Assembly (NCBI GenBank): GCA_900543025.1
Contig: UQPP01000022.1
Span: 1-37,780 of the forward strand
DNA from: an uncultured Collinsella sp.
Lineage (GTDB): Bacteria; Actinomycetota; Coriobacteriia; Coriobacteriales; Coriobacteriaceae
Reading direction: 5' to 3'
Length of the DNA: 37,780 nt
The notes beneath the pieces are model-generated. The model was not told the DNA's origin. It did not search any database and saw nothing but the letters and a program-made list of their open reading frames with translations. The stretch's first letter is position 1. The number at the start of each line of letters is the position of its first letter. The translations under genes were made by a program, and so were the position numbers. Positions 27,536 through 35,637 of the stretch are shown here, piece after piece.

Positions 27536-29389
27536 ATGCCGCTTTTCTCGCAACATACCGCCCGGTTCTCGCCGGACGTTCCTTTGGAGGGCACCAGCTC
27601 TCGCGAGCTGCTCAAGCGGTACCAGCCGCTCGAGACACTTGCGACCGGCGGTTTTGGCTCCATCGAGATCTGCCGCGACACGCACCTGCGCCGCCGCGTC
27701 GCCATTAAACGCATCCCCCTTATCAACGGTGCCGGCATGCCCGCCAGCGACATCATGGATGTCCTGCGCGAGGCGCACACTGCCGCCATGCTTCAACATC
27801 CCAATATCGTGCAGGTCATCGACTTTACGCACGACACAGCCTATGCCTACCTGGTCATGGAATATGTCGATGGCATGTCGCTGGCCGAGTTTTTGCATCG
27901 CGTAGACGGCCACTCCCTTACCTTTGACGAGGCCGCGGCCATTGCCGATGCCTTGGGCCAGGCGCTCACCTTCGCCCATAGTAATGGCGTACTCCACCTG
28001 GACATTAAGCCCGCCAACGTGCTCATCGACCACTCGGGCAATGTAAAGCTCACCGACTTTGGCATGGCGCGACTGTCGTCTGCCGGTGGCTTTGGCGGCT
28101 CGCGCGGCGGCACCATCGGCTACATGCCGCCCGAGCAGCTCGATATCGAGACCGGCACGGTCGACGAGCGCGCCGATGTCTTTGCCCTCGCCTGTGTGAT
28201 CTACGAGGGCCTGTGCGGCAGCGCTCCCTTTATGGCGGCCACGCCCGCCGACTCGCTCGGCCGCATCATCGGCGGCGCCACCTATCCCAGCGAGCTGATA
28301 CCACACTTCCCCCCGGGAGCCGAGGCCGCGCTCATGAGCGCGCTCTCCCCCATGCCGCAGGACCGCCCCAACAGCATCGAGGCATTTTGCGACCAGCTCC
28401 TTGCCGGTCTGGGCAGCGTGCGCGAGGGCCGTCGCAGCCTAGAGCAAATGGTTGGCGAACTTTCGGATGACGAGCAGGAGCTCGACGATATCGAGCCGTC
28501 GCACTACGAGGACGACGCCATCGAGGTCGACCCCGCACTCGGCTGGGCGGGCACGCGCTGGAGCCATACGCGCGACTACACCATGCGCACTATCTCGGCG
28601 CTAACGTGCGGCACCTTTAGCTTTTTGCTGATGCAAACGGCCGGGGTCGCGGCGCTTCCCGGCCTGGTCATTGCGGCCATCGCGATCGGAGCGGCGGCTG
28701 GCCTGGCCCCCCAGATTGGCTCGGCCATCTCGGCTGTGGGCTTTTTGGTGCTCATGGCCAACGCCACCATGCAGGCACAGGGCATCCTGTCGATGCTGCC
28801 CGTCGCGGTGATCTTTGCCGCCGCCGTGTCCGGTTGGTGGATCGCCTGGGGTCGCACCGAGACTGCCGCGAGCGCCACGCTCACCTGTGCACTCGCGCTT
28901 GGCTGTCTGACCGGCAATACCTTCCTGGCAGCTGGGGTCGCCGCCGGCGTCGCGTCATTTTGGCTCGGCCCGGCAAGCGCCGCCGCGGCAACGGGCATGG
29001 GCGCGCTTTTTGCCCGTCTGGCCACGGTCGCGCTTTCAGCCGGAGGCGTGCTGGGGCTCGGTAACGTTGCCGCAGCGCTGGGAGACCCGCTCCTTTGGGC
29101 TGCCTTTGTGCTGGTCGCGGCAACTGCCGCGGCGTCATCTGCGCTGCTCAATGTCCATGCCAAGCGTGCCAATCAGGGCTCAAACCTTGCCGCAATCGCC
29201 GCCATCGCTGTCACCGGCATCGGCTGCGCAGCGGCGTCCTGTCTTGCACACCATATGGAAATTGCCAGCCTTGCAGCCGCGGTCATCGCCAAGGCGGCGG
29301 TTGCGGGAATCCTATCCTCTATAATCGTTGGGATATGCCTATATTTGCTCGGATACCAAAGAACCTATACGGAGAGTGATCTTTCGTGA
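27536..29389 (+). CDS. Membrane Ser/Thr protein kinase with polytopic C-terminus
   Basis: A Hanks-type kinase of ~617 residues, first gene of a cell-wall signalling operon. From the ATG at 27536 (GAGGG upstream) it has a glycine loop ATGGFGS, Lys58 in VAIKRI, catalytic loop HLDIKPAN (154-161) and DFG at 174-176, followed by GYMPPEQ. The Arg of the HRD motif is Leu, so it belongs to the non-RD kinases, which are often not controlled by activation-loop phosphorylation. Residues ~345-610 form about ten Ala/Gly-rich membrane segments with no evident outside domain. The stop overlaps the next start (GTGA), showing coupling with fhaA. Its substrate is unknown; the FHA genes beside it suggest readers of its phosphorylation. 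Confidence 0.87.
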   Translation: MPLFSQHTARFSPDVPLEGTSSRELLKRYQPLETLATGGFGSIEICRDTHLRRRVAIKRIPLINGAGMPASDIMDVLREAHTAAMLQHPNIVQVIDFTHDTAYAYLVMEYVDGMSLAEFLHRVDGHSLTFDEAAAIADALGQALTFAHSNGVLHLDIKPANVLIDHSGNVKLTDFGMARLSSAGGFGGSRGGTIGYMPPEQLDIETGTVDERADVFALACVIYEGLCGSAPFMAATPADSLGRIIGGATYPSELIPHFPPGAEAALMSALSPMPQDRPNSIEAFCDQLLAGLGSVREGRRSLEQMVGELSDDEQELDDIEPSHYEDDAIEVDPALGWAGTRWSHTRDYTMRTISALTCGTFSFLLMQTAGVAALPGLVIAAIAIGAAAGLAPQIGSAISAVGFLVLMANATMQAQGILSMLPVAVIFAAAVSGWWIAWGRTETAASATLTCALALGCLTGNTFLAAGVAAGVASFWLGPASAAAATGMGALFARLATVALSAGGVLGLGNVAAALGDPLLWAAFVLVAATAAASSALLNVHAKRANQGSNLAAIAAIAVTGIGCAAASCLAHHMEIASLAAAVIAKAAVAGILSSIIVGICLYLLGYQRTYTESDLS

Positions 29390-30399
29390 ACTTCCTGAAC
29401 ATCTTCGAGGACCACGTGGCCGGCATCTTCGGTGCCACCCGTGCCCCGTTCTCCTTTAAGAAGCTTGCCAAGCAGGCCGCTCGCGACATGGAGGATCAGA
29501 CTCTGGTGATTAACGGCGTCAACACGGCGCCGGCACTCTATACCATCCTTATCGCCGCCGACGACGATCCCATGCTCGCCCCGTTCTACCCCGAGCTTTC
29601 GCGCGAGGTCCGCGAGTTCGTGAAGGCGCAGGCCGAAAAGCGCCGCTATGTCTTTGTCGGCGAGCCCCTCGTGCGCTTTATGATCGATCCGCAGCTGCGC
29701 GCCGGCAAGTTCTCGGTCTTTGCCGAGAACGTCGATGCCCCCACGCTCGGCCGCCTGTACGAAGAAGAGCGCGCCTATCAGAACGGCCTGGGCCAGAACA
29801 ACTCCGCGGCAAGCCGTGCCGCCAGCGCCCCGCGCGCCGGCCAGCAGCAGTTTGCCGCCCCGCAGCAGCAGCGCCCCGCCGCCATGCCCCAGCAGCAGCC
29901 GACGCCTCGCGCCGCCGCTCCCGACCCGCTTGCCGTGGCAGACCCCTTCGCGCCTAGCGTCCCCGACCCCGCCGCCGCACCCATCCCGGTGCCGCAGACC
30001 GTCTCGCGCGACGCGCTTGCCGGCATGGGCGGAGCCGCCGCGACCGGTGCCGCCGTGGGCCTAGGCGCCGCAGCCGGCATCGCCTCCAACATGGCGAGCA
30101 CTCGCGCCCCGCAGCGCCCGCTCGCCCAGCTCGTCGACGTCGTGAGCGGCGAGAGCCATAGCATCACCTCCGCACAGGTGACCATCGGTCGCGAGCGCTC
30201 AGTTTCCGACATTGCCCTGCGCGACCCCAACGTGTCGCGCCGCCACGCCCAGCTTACCTTTACGGGCTCGGATTGGTCGATCGAGGACCTCAATTCCACC
30301 AACGGCACGCTCGTCAACAACCGCCGCATTACGCGCTGCCCGCTGCGCAACGGCGATCTGCTGACGTTTGGCCTGAGTACCTTTGAATTTAGGGGATAG
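29386..30399 (+). CDS. fhaA: FhaA-like protein (DUF3662 plus FHA domain)
   Basis: A 337-residue phosphopeptide-binding regulator of cell-wall synthesis. Residues 1-~125 are the FhaA N-terminal domain (MNFLNIFEDHVAGIFGATRA), a Gln/Ala/Pro-rich linker follows (~130-245), and residues ~248-337 are an FHA domain with IGRERSVSDI, SRRHAQLTF and DLNSTNGT. The start is GTG, overlapping the previous stop. In mycobacteria FhaA and FhaB share this gene neighbourhood with pstP, rodA, pbpA and pknB, and FhaA takes part in controlling MviN and peptidoglycan export. I infer the same area of function here. Confidence 0.93.
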   Translation: MNFLNIFEDHVAGIFGATRAPFSFKKLAKQAARDMEDQTLVINGVNTAPALYTILIAADDDPMLAPFYPELSREVREFVKAQAEKRRYVFVGEPLVRFMIDPQLRAGKFSVFAENVDAPTLGRLYEEERAYQNGLGQNNSAASRAASAPRAGQQQFAAPQQQRPAAMPQQQPTPRAAAPDPLAVADPFAPSVPDPAAAPIPVPQTVSRDALAGMGGAAATGAAVGLGAAAGIASNMASTRAPQRPLAQLVDVVSGESHSITSAQVTIGRERSVSDIALRDPNVSRRHAQLTFTGSDWSIEDLNSTNGTLVNNRRITRCPLRNGDLLTFGLSTFEFRG

Positions 30400-30405
30400 T
30401 CGCTT

Positions 30406-30822
30406 ATGAACATCGATATCGTCCTTTTTGCAGGCCGCATCGTCCTGGTCGCCCTGCTCTATATCTTCTTGTTCGCCGTCATGAAGACCGGCGTGGGACT
30501 TGTGCGCGGGCAGCGCCGCGACTCGGCTATCTGGACGATCGATGTGGACAAGGGTCCGCGCGGTATCCGCGGCATCCACGTAGACATGCTCGGCCCCGTC
30601 ATCGTCGGTCGCTCGCCATCTTCGGACATCTGCATCAACGAACCGTTCGTCTCGGCCTCGCATGCGCGCTTTTCGCTGCAGGGCCCGGCACTCATCATCG
30701 AGGACCTCAACTCGCTTAACGGCACGCTCGTCAACGGCCGCCAGCTCGTGGAGCCCGCAACGCTGCGCGAGGGCGACGAAGTCCAGATTGGCGACGTGGT
30801 CATGAAGGTGAACCGTCGATGA
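30406..30822 (+). CDS. fhaB: FhaB-like membrane FHA protein
   Basis: A 138-residue protein with one N-terminal membrane helix (7-29, ending LFAVMKTG), a short linker and a C-terminal FHA domain (~60-138: VGRSPSSDI, ASHARFSL, DLNSLNGT, GDEVQIGD). It matches FhaB (FipA) of other actinobacteria in size and layout; that protein binds phosphorylated division or cell-wall factors. It follows fhaA by six bases and its stop overlaps the next ATG. Confidence 0.92.
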   Translation: MNIDIVLFAGRIVLVALLYIFLFAVMKTGVGLVRGQRRDSAIWTIDVDKGPRGIRGIHVDMLGPVIVGRSPSSDICINEPFVSASHARFSLQGPALIIEDLNSLNGTLVNGRQLVEPATLREGDEVQIGDVVMKVNRR

Positions 30823-32618
30823 TCGACGAGGAGAACAAGTCCGCAACTATGACCGAGGCACCGGCCGCCACCACAGCTGCGCCGGCCCACGCCGCTCCGG
30901 CAGGCTCCGCACCCGTGGAGCCCGAGGACACCGTGTTCTCCCTGCCTCTTTCGCATGTAACGCATGATATTTCGGATCTCGCCGATAACGAGGACGAAGA
31001 GGATGCCGTAGCGGCGCCCATCGGCGCACATGCTGCGGAACAGCCCACAGCGCCCGAAGCAACCCCGGCGCCGGCTCACTTTGCAGAGCCCGTCGCCGCG
31101 GCAATCAACGAGAGCGCTGCGGTGTTTGCGGCACCCGAGCCCGCCGCGCCGGCGTTTCCCATAGCCCCGGCATCCGAGGTTGCGCCCGCGTCTACGCCGG
31201 CGCCCGAGCCTATAGACGTCAGCCCGCAAGACGACGAGTCGACCGCCCGCGTGTCCGAGGAGCCCGACTCCCCGGACACCGGTGATTCCGAATCAAACGC
31301 CATGACCGACACCGTCTCTCCCGGTGACACAGCAGAGATCGACGTTGCCGCCGTTGAGGCCAAACTCAAAGACCCCGGCTCGACCATGAGCTTTGAGCCC
31401 CTGACCGAGGAGCGCATCGAGACCGACTCGACCTATGATGCCGGCACCACCACGCAACTTATGTGGGGCGCCCGCTCCGACGTTGGCTGCGTGCGCCCGC
31501 ACAATGAGGATTCCTACCTGGTGCAGTCGCCGCTCTTTTGCGTATGCGACGGCATGGGTGGTCACGCTGCCGGCGAGGTAGCCTCTTCCATCGCCGTCGA
31601 GACTATTGCCAAGACGGCCCCACAGTCCGCCGACGCAGCACGCCTGGCCGCAGCCGTCGAGGCAGCCAACGCCGCCGTAATCGAGGCGGCCCTGAACGGC
31701 CTGGGCAAGCCCGGCATGGGCTGCACGGCCACTTGCGCCTATATCGAAAACGACACGCTCGCCATCGCCCACGTGGGCGACTCGCGCGCCTACCTGCTCC
31801 ACGAGGGCACGCTCATCCGCGTGACCCGCGACCACTCCTATGTGGAAGAACTCGTGGACGCCGGCGAGATTACGGCAGACGAGGCTCGCGTCCACCCCAA
31901 CCGTTCGGTCATCACCCGCGCACTGGGCTCGGACCCCGCCATGTATGCCGACCACTTCACTCTGCATATCGAGGAAGGCGACCGCCTGATCCTGTGCTCC
32001 GACGGCCTCTCGAGCATGATTCCCGATAGCGATATCGAGAACATCGCCACGCAGTCCTCAACCGCGCAAATCTGCGTCGACAACCTAGTGGATGCGGCGC
32101 TTGCCGCCGGCGGCCACGACAACGTGACCGTAGTAGTCGTTGACCTGGTTGACGATGGCGTTATGCGCGAGGCGCAACGCGTGCGTCGCCGCAACGTTAC
32201 TATCGCCGCCATCCTGGCCCTCGTCTTTGTGCTGGCAGCTGGCATCTGGGCCTACACGGGTGTCACCGGCTCGTACTACCTGGGTACCTACCAGGGCAAT
32301 GTCGCCGTCTGGCGCGGCCTGCCCGGCAAGCCACTCGGACTCAAGCTCCACTGGCTCGAAAGCGAAACCAGCATCAAGCTGTCCGACCTGCCCGAAGACA
32401 CGCAAAACCGCCTCAAGGCGGGCATTCCGCAAACAAGTGTCGACGATGCGCAGGACACGATATCCAAGTACCGCCACCAGATCGACGAGGAGCAGACCCG
32501 CCAGGTGATCGACGCGCAAACGATTCGCGACAACACCAATCAGGGATCAACCTCCGAATCAGATTCCGAGAAAACCGCCGAACAGTCCGCCGAGGCCGAA
32601 GCCTCCGATAAGAATTAG
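30819..32618 (+). CDS. pstP: PP2C-family Ser/Thr phosphatase, PstP-like
   Basis: It removes phosphates placed by the neighbouring kinases. It has 599 residues. The first ~205 are a low-complexity Ala/Pro/Glu-rich region. The PP2C domain (~210-450) has DVGCVRPHNEDS, VCDGMGGHAAGE (metal ligands Asp), GDSRAYL, and CSDGLSSM and HDNVTVVV near its end. One membrane helix (~459-480, AAILALVFVLAAGIWAY) leads to an outside domain of ~120 residues rich in Asp, Gln and Ser. The ATG overlaps the fhaB stop. The long N-terminal extension is absent from mycobacterial PstP and is the oddest feature. Confidence 0.93.
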   Translation: MIDEENKSATMTEAPAATTAAPAHAAPAGSAPVEPEDTVFSLPLSHVTHDISDLADNEDEEDAVAAPIGAHAAEQPTAPEATPAPAHFAEPVAAAINESAAVFAAPEPAAPAFPIAPASEVAPASTPAPEPIDVSPQDDESTARVSEEPDSPDTGDSESNAMTDTVSPGDTAEIDVAAVEAKLKDPGSTMSFEPLTEERIETDSTYDAGTTTQLMWGARSDVGCVRPHNEDSYLVQSPLFCVCDGMGGHAAGEVASSIAVETIAKTAPQSADAARLAAAVEAANAAVIEAALNGLGKPGMGCTATCAYIENDTLAIAHVGDSRAYLLHEGTLIRVTRDHSYVEELVDAGEITADEARVHPNRSVITRALGSDPAMYADHFTLHIEEGDRLILCSDGLSSMIPDSDIENIATQSSTAQICVDNLVDAALAAGGHDNVTVVVVDLVDDGVMREAQRVRRRNVTIAAILALVFVLAAGIWAYTGVTGSYYLGTYQGNVAVWRGLPGKPLGLKLHWLESETSIKLSDLPEDTQNRLKAGIPQTSVDDAQDTISKYRHQIDEEQTRQVIDAQTIRDNTNQGSTSESDSEKTAEQSAEAEASDKN

Positions 32619-32634
32619 AAAGGGAGTGCCGCTT

Positions 32635-35505
32635 ATGAGTCGCCGCAACACCGAGCTGCTCTTGCTCATCGCCTCGGCGTTCCCCGTCATCCTGCTGTAT
32701 GCGATGTACGTCCTCACCGCGGGCGCTGCCATCTCCTTTGAGACGCTCGCCGTACCGATCGGCCTCTTTGCCGCCTTTGCCGCGGCCCACATTGCCGTGC
32801 GCATCTTGGCGCCCGGTGCCGACCCCGCCATCCTGCCCATCGTATTTATACTTTCGGGCATCGGCATCACGTTCGTGACGCGTCTCGCCCCCGCTCTCGC
32901 CATCTCACAGCTCATCATCCTGTTTGTCTCGGTGGCGCTCATGGTGGGAACGCTTGCACTAGTCAAAAACCTCGACGTGGTCATGCGCTACAAGTACACC
33001 TTTGGCATCATCGGCATCATTCTGCTGATGCTGCCTATCTTTATCGGCACCACGATCTCGGGCTCCAAGCTGTGGATTCGCATCGCGGGCTTTACCATCC
33101 AGCCCGGCGAGTTCGCCAAGGTCTTTATCGTCCTGTTCCTGGCCGGCTACCTGGCCGAGAACCGCGAGCTGCTCTCCATCTCCAACCGCAAGATTCTGGG
33201 CTTTAAGATCCCTCGCCTGCGACTGCTGCTGCCGCTGTTTGCCGTGTGGGGTGTGTGCCTGCTCGTCGTCGTCTTCGAACGCGACCTGGGTTCGGCCGTG
33301 CTGTTCTACACCATCTTCTTGCTGATGCTCTACGTTGCCACGGGGCGCTTTTCGTATGTCGTTATCGGCCTTGCGCTCTTAGCCGTTGGAGCCGTGGGCG
33401 CCTACAAGTTCCTGTCTCACGTTCAGGTGCGTTTCCAGGTTTGGCTCGATCCGTTTAAGGACGCCCAGGGCCAGGGCTACCAGATCGTCCAGTCGCTCTT
33501 CTCGCTTGCCGATGGTGGTCTGGTCGGTGTTGGCATCGGCAACGGCATGGCCAACAACATCCCTGTCGTCGAGTCCGACTTTATCTTCTCGGCTATCGGC
33601 GAGGAGATGGGCCTTTTGGGCGGCGGCGCCGTGCTCATCCTGTTTATGCTCTTTGCCGTGCGTGGCCTCACCACGGCTGCCCGCGCTAAATCCGACCTCG
33701 CCGCCTTTAGTGCCACAGGCCTTACGGCCGCCATCAGCTTCCAGGCCTTCTTGATCGTTGGCGGCGTAACCCGCCTGATCCCGCTGACCGGCGTCACTCT
33801 GCCCTTTATGAGCCAGGGCGGCTCCTCTCTGCTGGCGAGCTTTATCATCGTCGCGCTCCTGCTGCGCGCCGGTGACGAGGCGACCGGACGCGAGGCCGAG
33901 CTTACCGGCACCGGCACCATGGCCGCCATCACCGATGATCAGGTCGCATCTGCCGCCGCCCCGACGGGCACGCGCTTTGCCACCTCGTCTTCCTACGGCA
34001 GCGGCAGCCATTCCATCGGCTCGCGTATGCGCCGTCGCCTGCTCGACACGCCTGAATCCGGTGTGCTCGGCCGCGTTGCGCTCGCCAACCGTCTAACCCG
34101 TGCGGTGCTCGCCTTTACGGCGCTGTTCGCCATCCTTATCGGCAACCTCACCTATGTCCAGGTCATCAAGGCCAAGGACTATCAGGACATGCCGACCAAC
34201 AACCACACCATCGCCCGCTCCAAGTACATCCAGCGCGGTTCCATCATCACGTCCGACGGCGTGACGCTGGCCGAGTCGCTGCAGCAGGAGGACGGCACCT
34301 ACGTACGCTCCTATCCCAACGGTAACCTGGCAGCGCACGTGGTTGGCTATGTGAGCCAGCAGTATGGCACCACCGCCATCGAGAGCGTCATGAACGACAC
34401 GCTCACCGGCTCTAAGGATTACTCCAGCTGGAACAACGCCATCGCGTCGCTCGCGGGCCAGACCCAGCCGGGCAACACCGCCAAGCTCACCATCGACTCG
34501 CGCATCCAGACGGCGGCCGAGCAGGCACTCAAGGGCTTTAAGGGCGCTGTAGTGGTCATCGACCCGCGTACCGGCGCGGTGCTCGCATGTGCCAGCTCGC
34601 CCACCTACGACAACACCAACATCGATGCCCTGCTGCAGACGGGCGGCGGCGAGGACGGCTCCATGTACAATCGCGCCATGGACGCGCTGTACACGCCGGG
34701 CTCCACGTTTAAGGTCGTTACGCTTTCCGCGGCACTCGAGACCGGTACCGCCAGCCTGACCAGCACCTACCAGGCACCCGGCTCCATGGATATCGGCAAC
34801 GCACCGGTCACCAACTATGCCAACGAGAGCTACGGCACCATCAGCCTGCAGCAGGCCTTTGCCGTGTCCTCCAACGTCGTCTTTGGCCAGGTGGCAAACG
34901 AAGTTGGCGCAAACACGCTCGTACAGTTTGCCAACGCCTTTGGCTACGGCCAAAAGCTCGGCCAGGACCTGACCTCCGCGGCCTCCATCATGGCCGACCC
35001 GTCGCTCATGACCGAGTGGGAGACCGCCTGGGCCGGCGCCGGCCAGCCTGTCGGCATGGACCACACGCCCGGCCCGCAGACCACCGTCATGCAAAACGCC
35101 GTGATTGCCGCCGCCATCGCTAACAGTGGTGTGGTCATGGACCCGTACTTTGTAGCCCAGGTACTCGCCCCGGACGGAACCGTGGTCAAGACCACGCAGT
35201 CCCGCTCGCTGGGTCAGGCCGTCAGCTCCGCCACGGCCGACCAGGTCAAGCAGGCCATGCTTGCCGTCGTCCAATCCGGCACCGGCACCGATGCCCAGAT
35301 CCCCGGCGTCAAGGTCGCCGGCAAGACCGGCTCGGCCGAGACCGGCGGCACCAACGTCAACTCGATGTTCGTTGGCTTTGCGCCTTACGATTCACCCACG
35401 GTCGCCATCTCGGTGGCCTTGGAGGATTACGACAAGCATGACGTCAAGGCCGCCAAGATCGCCGGCATCGTCCTGACCGCGGCGCTTGCCGCACAGGGAG
35501 CGTGA
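32635..35505 (+). CDS. Fused SEDS glycosyltransferase (FtsW/RodA) and class B penicillin-binding protein
   Basis: One chain of 956 residues joins the two enzymes that polymerise and cross-link peptidoglycan. Residues ~8-410 are a SEDS protein with about ten membrane helices. They include WIRIAGFTIQPGEFAK, the probable catalytic Asp217 in ERDLGSA, and the late MSQGGSSLL motif. After a ~60-residue cytoplasmic linker, one more helix (~485-505) leads to a class B PBP with SxxK at Ser690 (PGSTFK), SxN at 745-747 (SSN) and KTG at Lys897 (KTGSAETGG). Topology is consistent: ten helices return the chain inside before the PBP anchor. The ATG at 32635 has GGGAG upstream. In most actinobacteria rodA and pbpA are separate adjacent genes at this position. 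Confidence 0.93.
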   Translation: MSRRNTELLLLIASAFPVILLYAMYVLTAGAAISFETLAVPIGLFAAFAAAHIAVRILAPGADPAILPIVFILSGIGITFVTRLAPALAISQLIILFVSVALMVGTLALVKNLDVVMRYKYTFGIIGIILLMLPIFIGTTISGSKLWIRIAGFTIQPGEFAKVFIVLFLAGYLAENRELLSISNRKILGFKIPRLRLLLPLFAVWGVCLLVVVFERDLGSAVLFYTIFLLMLYVATGRFSYVVIGLALLAVGAVGAYKFLSHVQVRFQVWLDPFKDAQGQGYQIVQSLFSLADGGLVGVGIGNGMANNIPVVESDFIFSAIGEEMGLLGGGAVLILFMLFAVRGLTTAARAKSDLAAFSATGLTAAISFQAFLIVGGVTRLIPLTGVTLPFMSQGGSSLLASFIIVALLLRAGDEATGREAELTGTGTMAAITDDQVASAAAPTGTRFATSSSYGSGSHSIGSRMRRRLLDTPESGVLGRVALANRLTRAVLAFTALFAILIGNLTYVQVIKAKDYQDMPTNNHTIARSKYIQRGSIITSDGVTLAESLQQEDGTYVRSYPNGNLAAHVVGYVSQQYGTTAIESVMNDTLTGSKDYSSWNNAIASLAGQTQPGNTAKLTIDSRIQTAAEQALKGFKGAVVVIDPRTGAVLACASSPTYDNTNIDALLQTGGGEDGSMYNRAMDALYTPGSTFKVVTLSAALETGTASLTSTYQAPGSMDIGNAPVTNYANESYGTISLQQAFAVSSNVVFGQVANEVGANTLVQFANAFGYGQKLGQDLTSAASIMADPSLMTEWETAWAGAGQPVGMDHTPGPQTTVMQNAVIAAAIANSGVVMDPYFVAQVLAPDGTVVKTTQSRSLGQAVSSATADQVKQAMLAVVQSGTGTDAQIPGVKVAGKTGSAETGGTNVNSMFVGFAPYDSPTVAISVALEDYDKHDVKAAKIAGIVLTAALAAQGA

Positions 35506-35637
35506 TGCCCATGATCGAATCGGACACCCGAGGCGCGCCGCGGCCGAAGAGTTAGCGGCAACGCGCCACACGGCCCCAGCGGCCACATCGTAGGTACTAC
35601 ACACATCGTTGAGCGAATAGTTATGTTAGGAGCAGGA

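Noticed and set aside
35506..35553. 16-codon frame (ATG at 35506) overlapping the SEDS–PBP stop as TGATG
   Set aside because: The stop-start overlap is suggestive, but the peptide is very short, has no hydrophobic or cysteine pattern, and ends in the leader of pknB. Chance is the simplest explanation.
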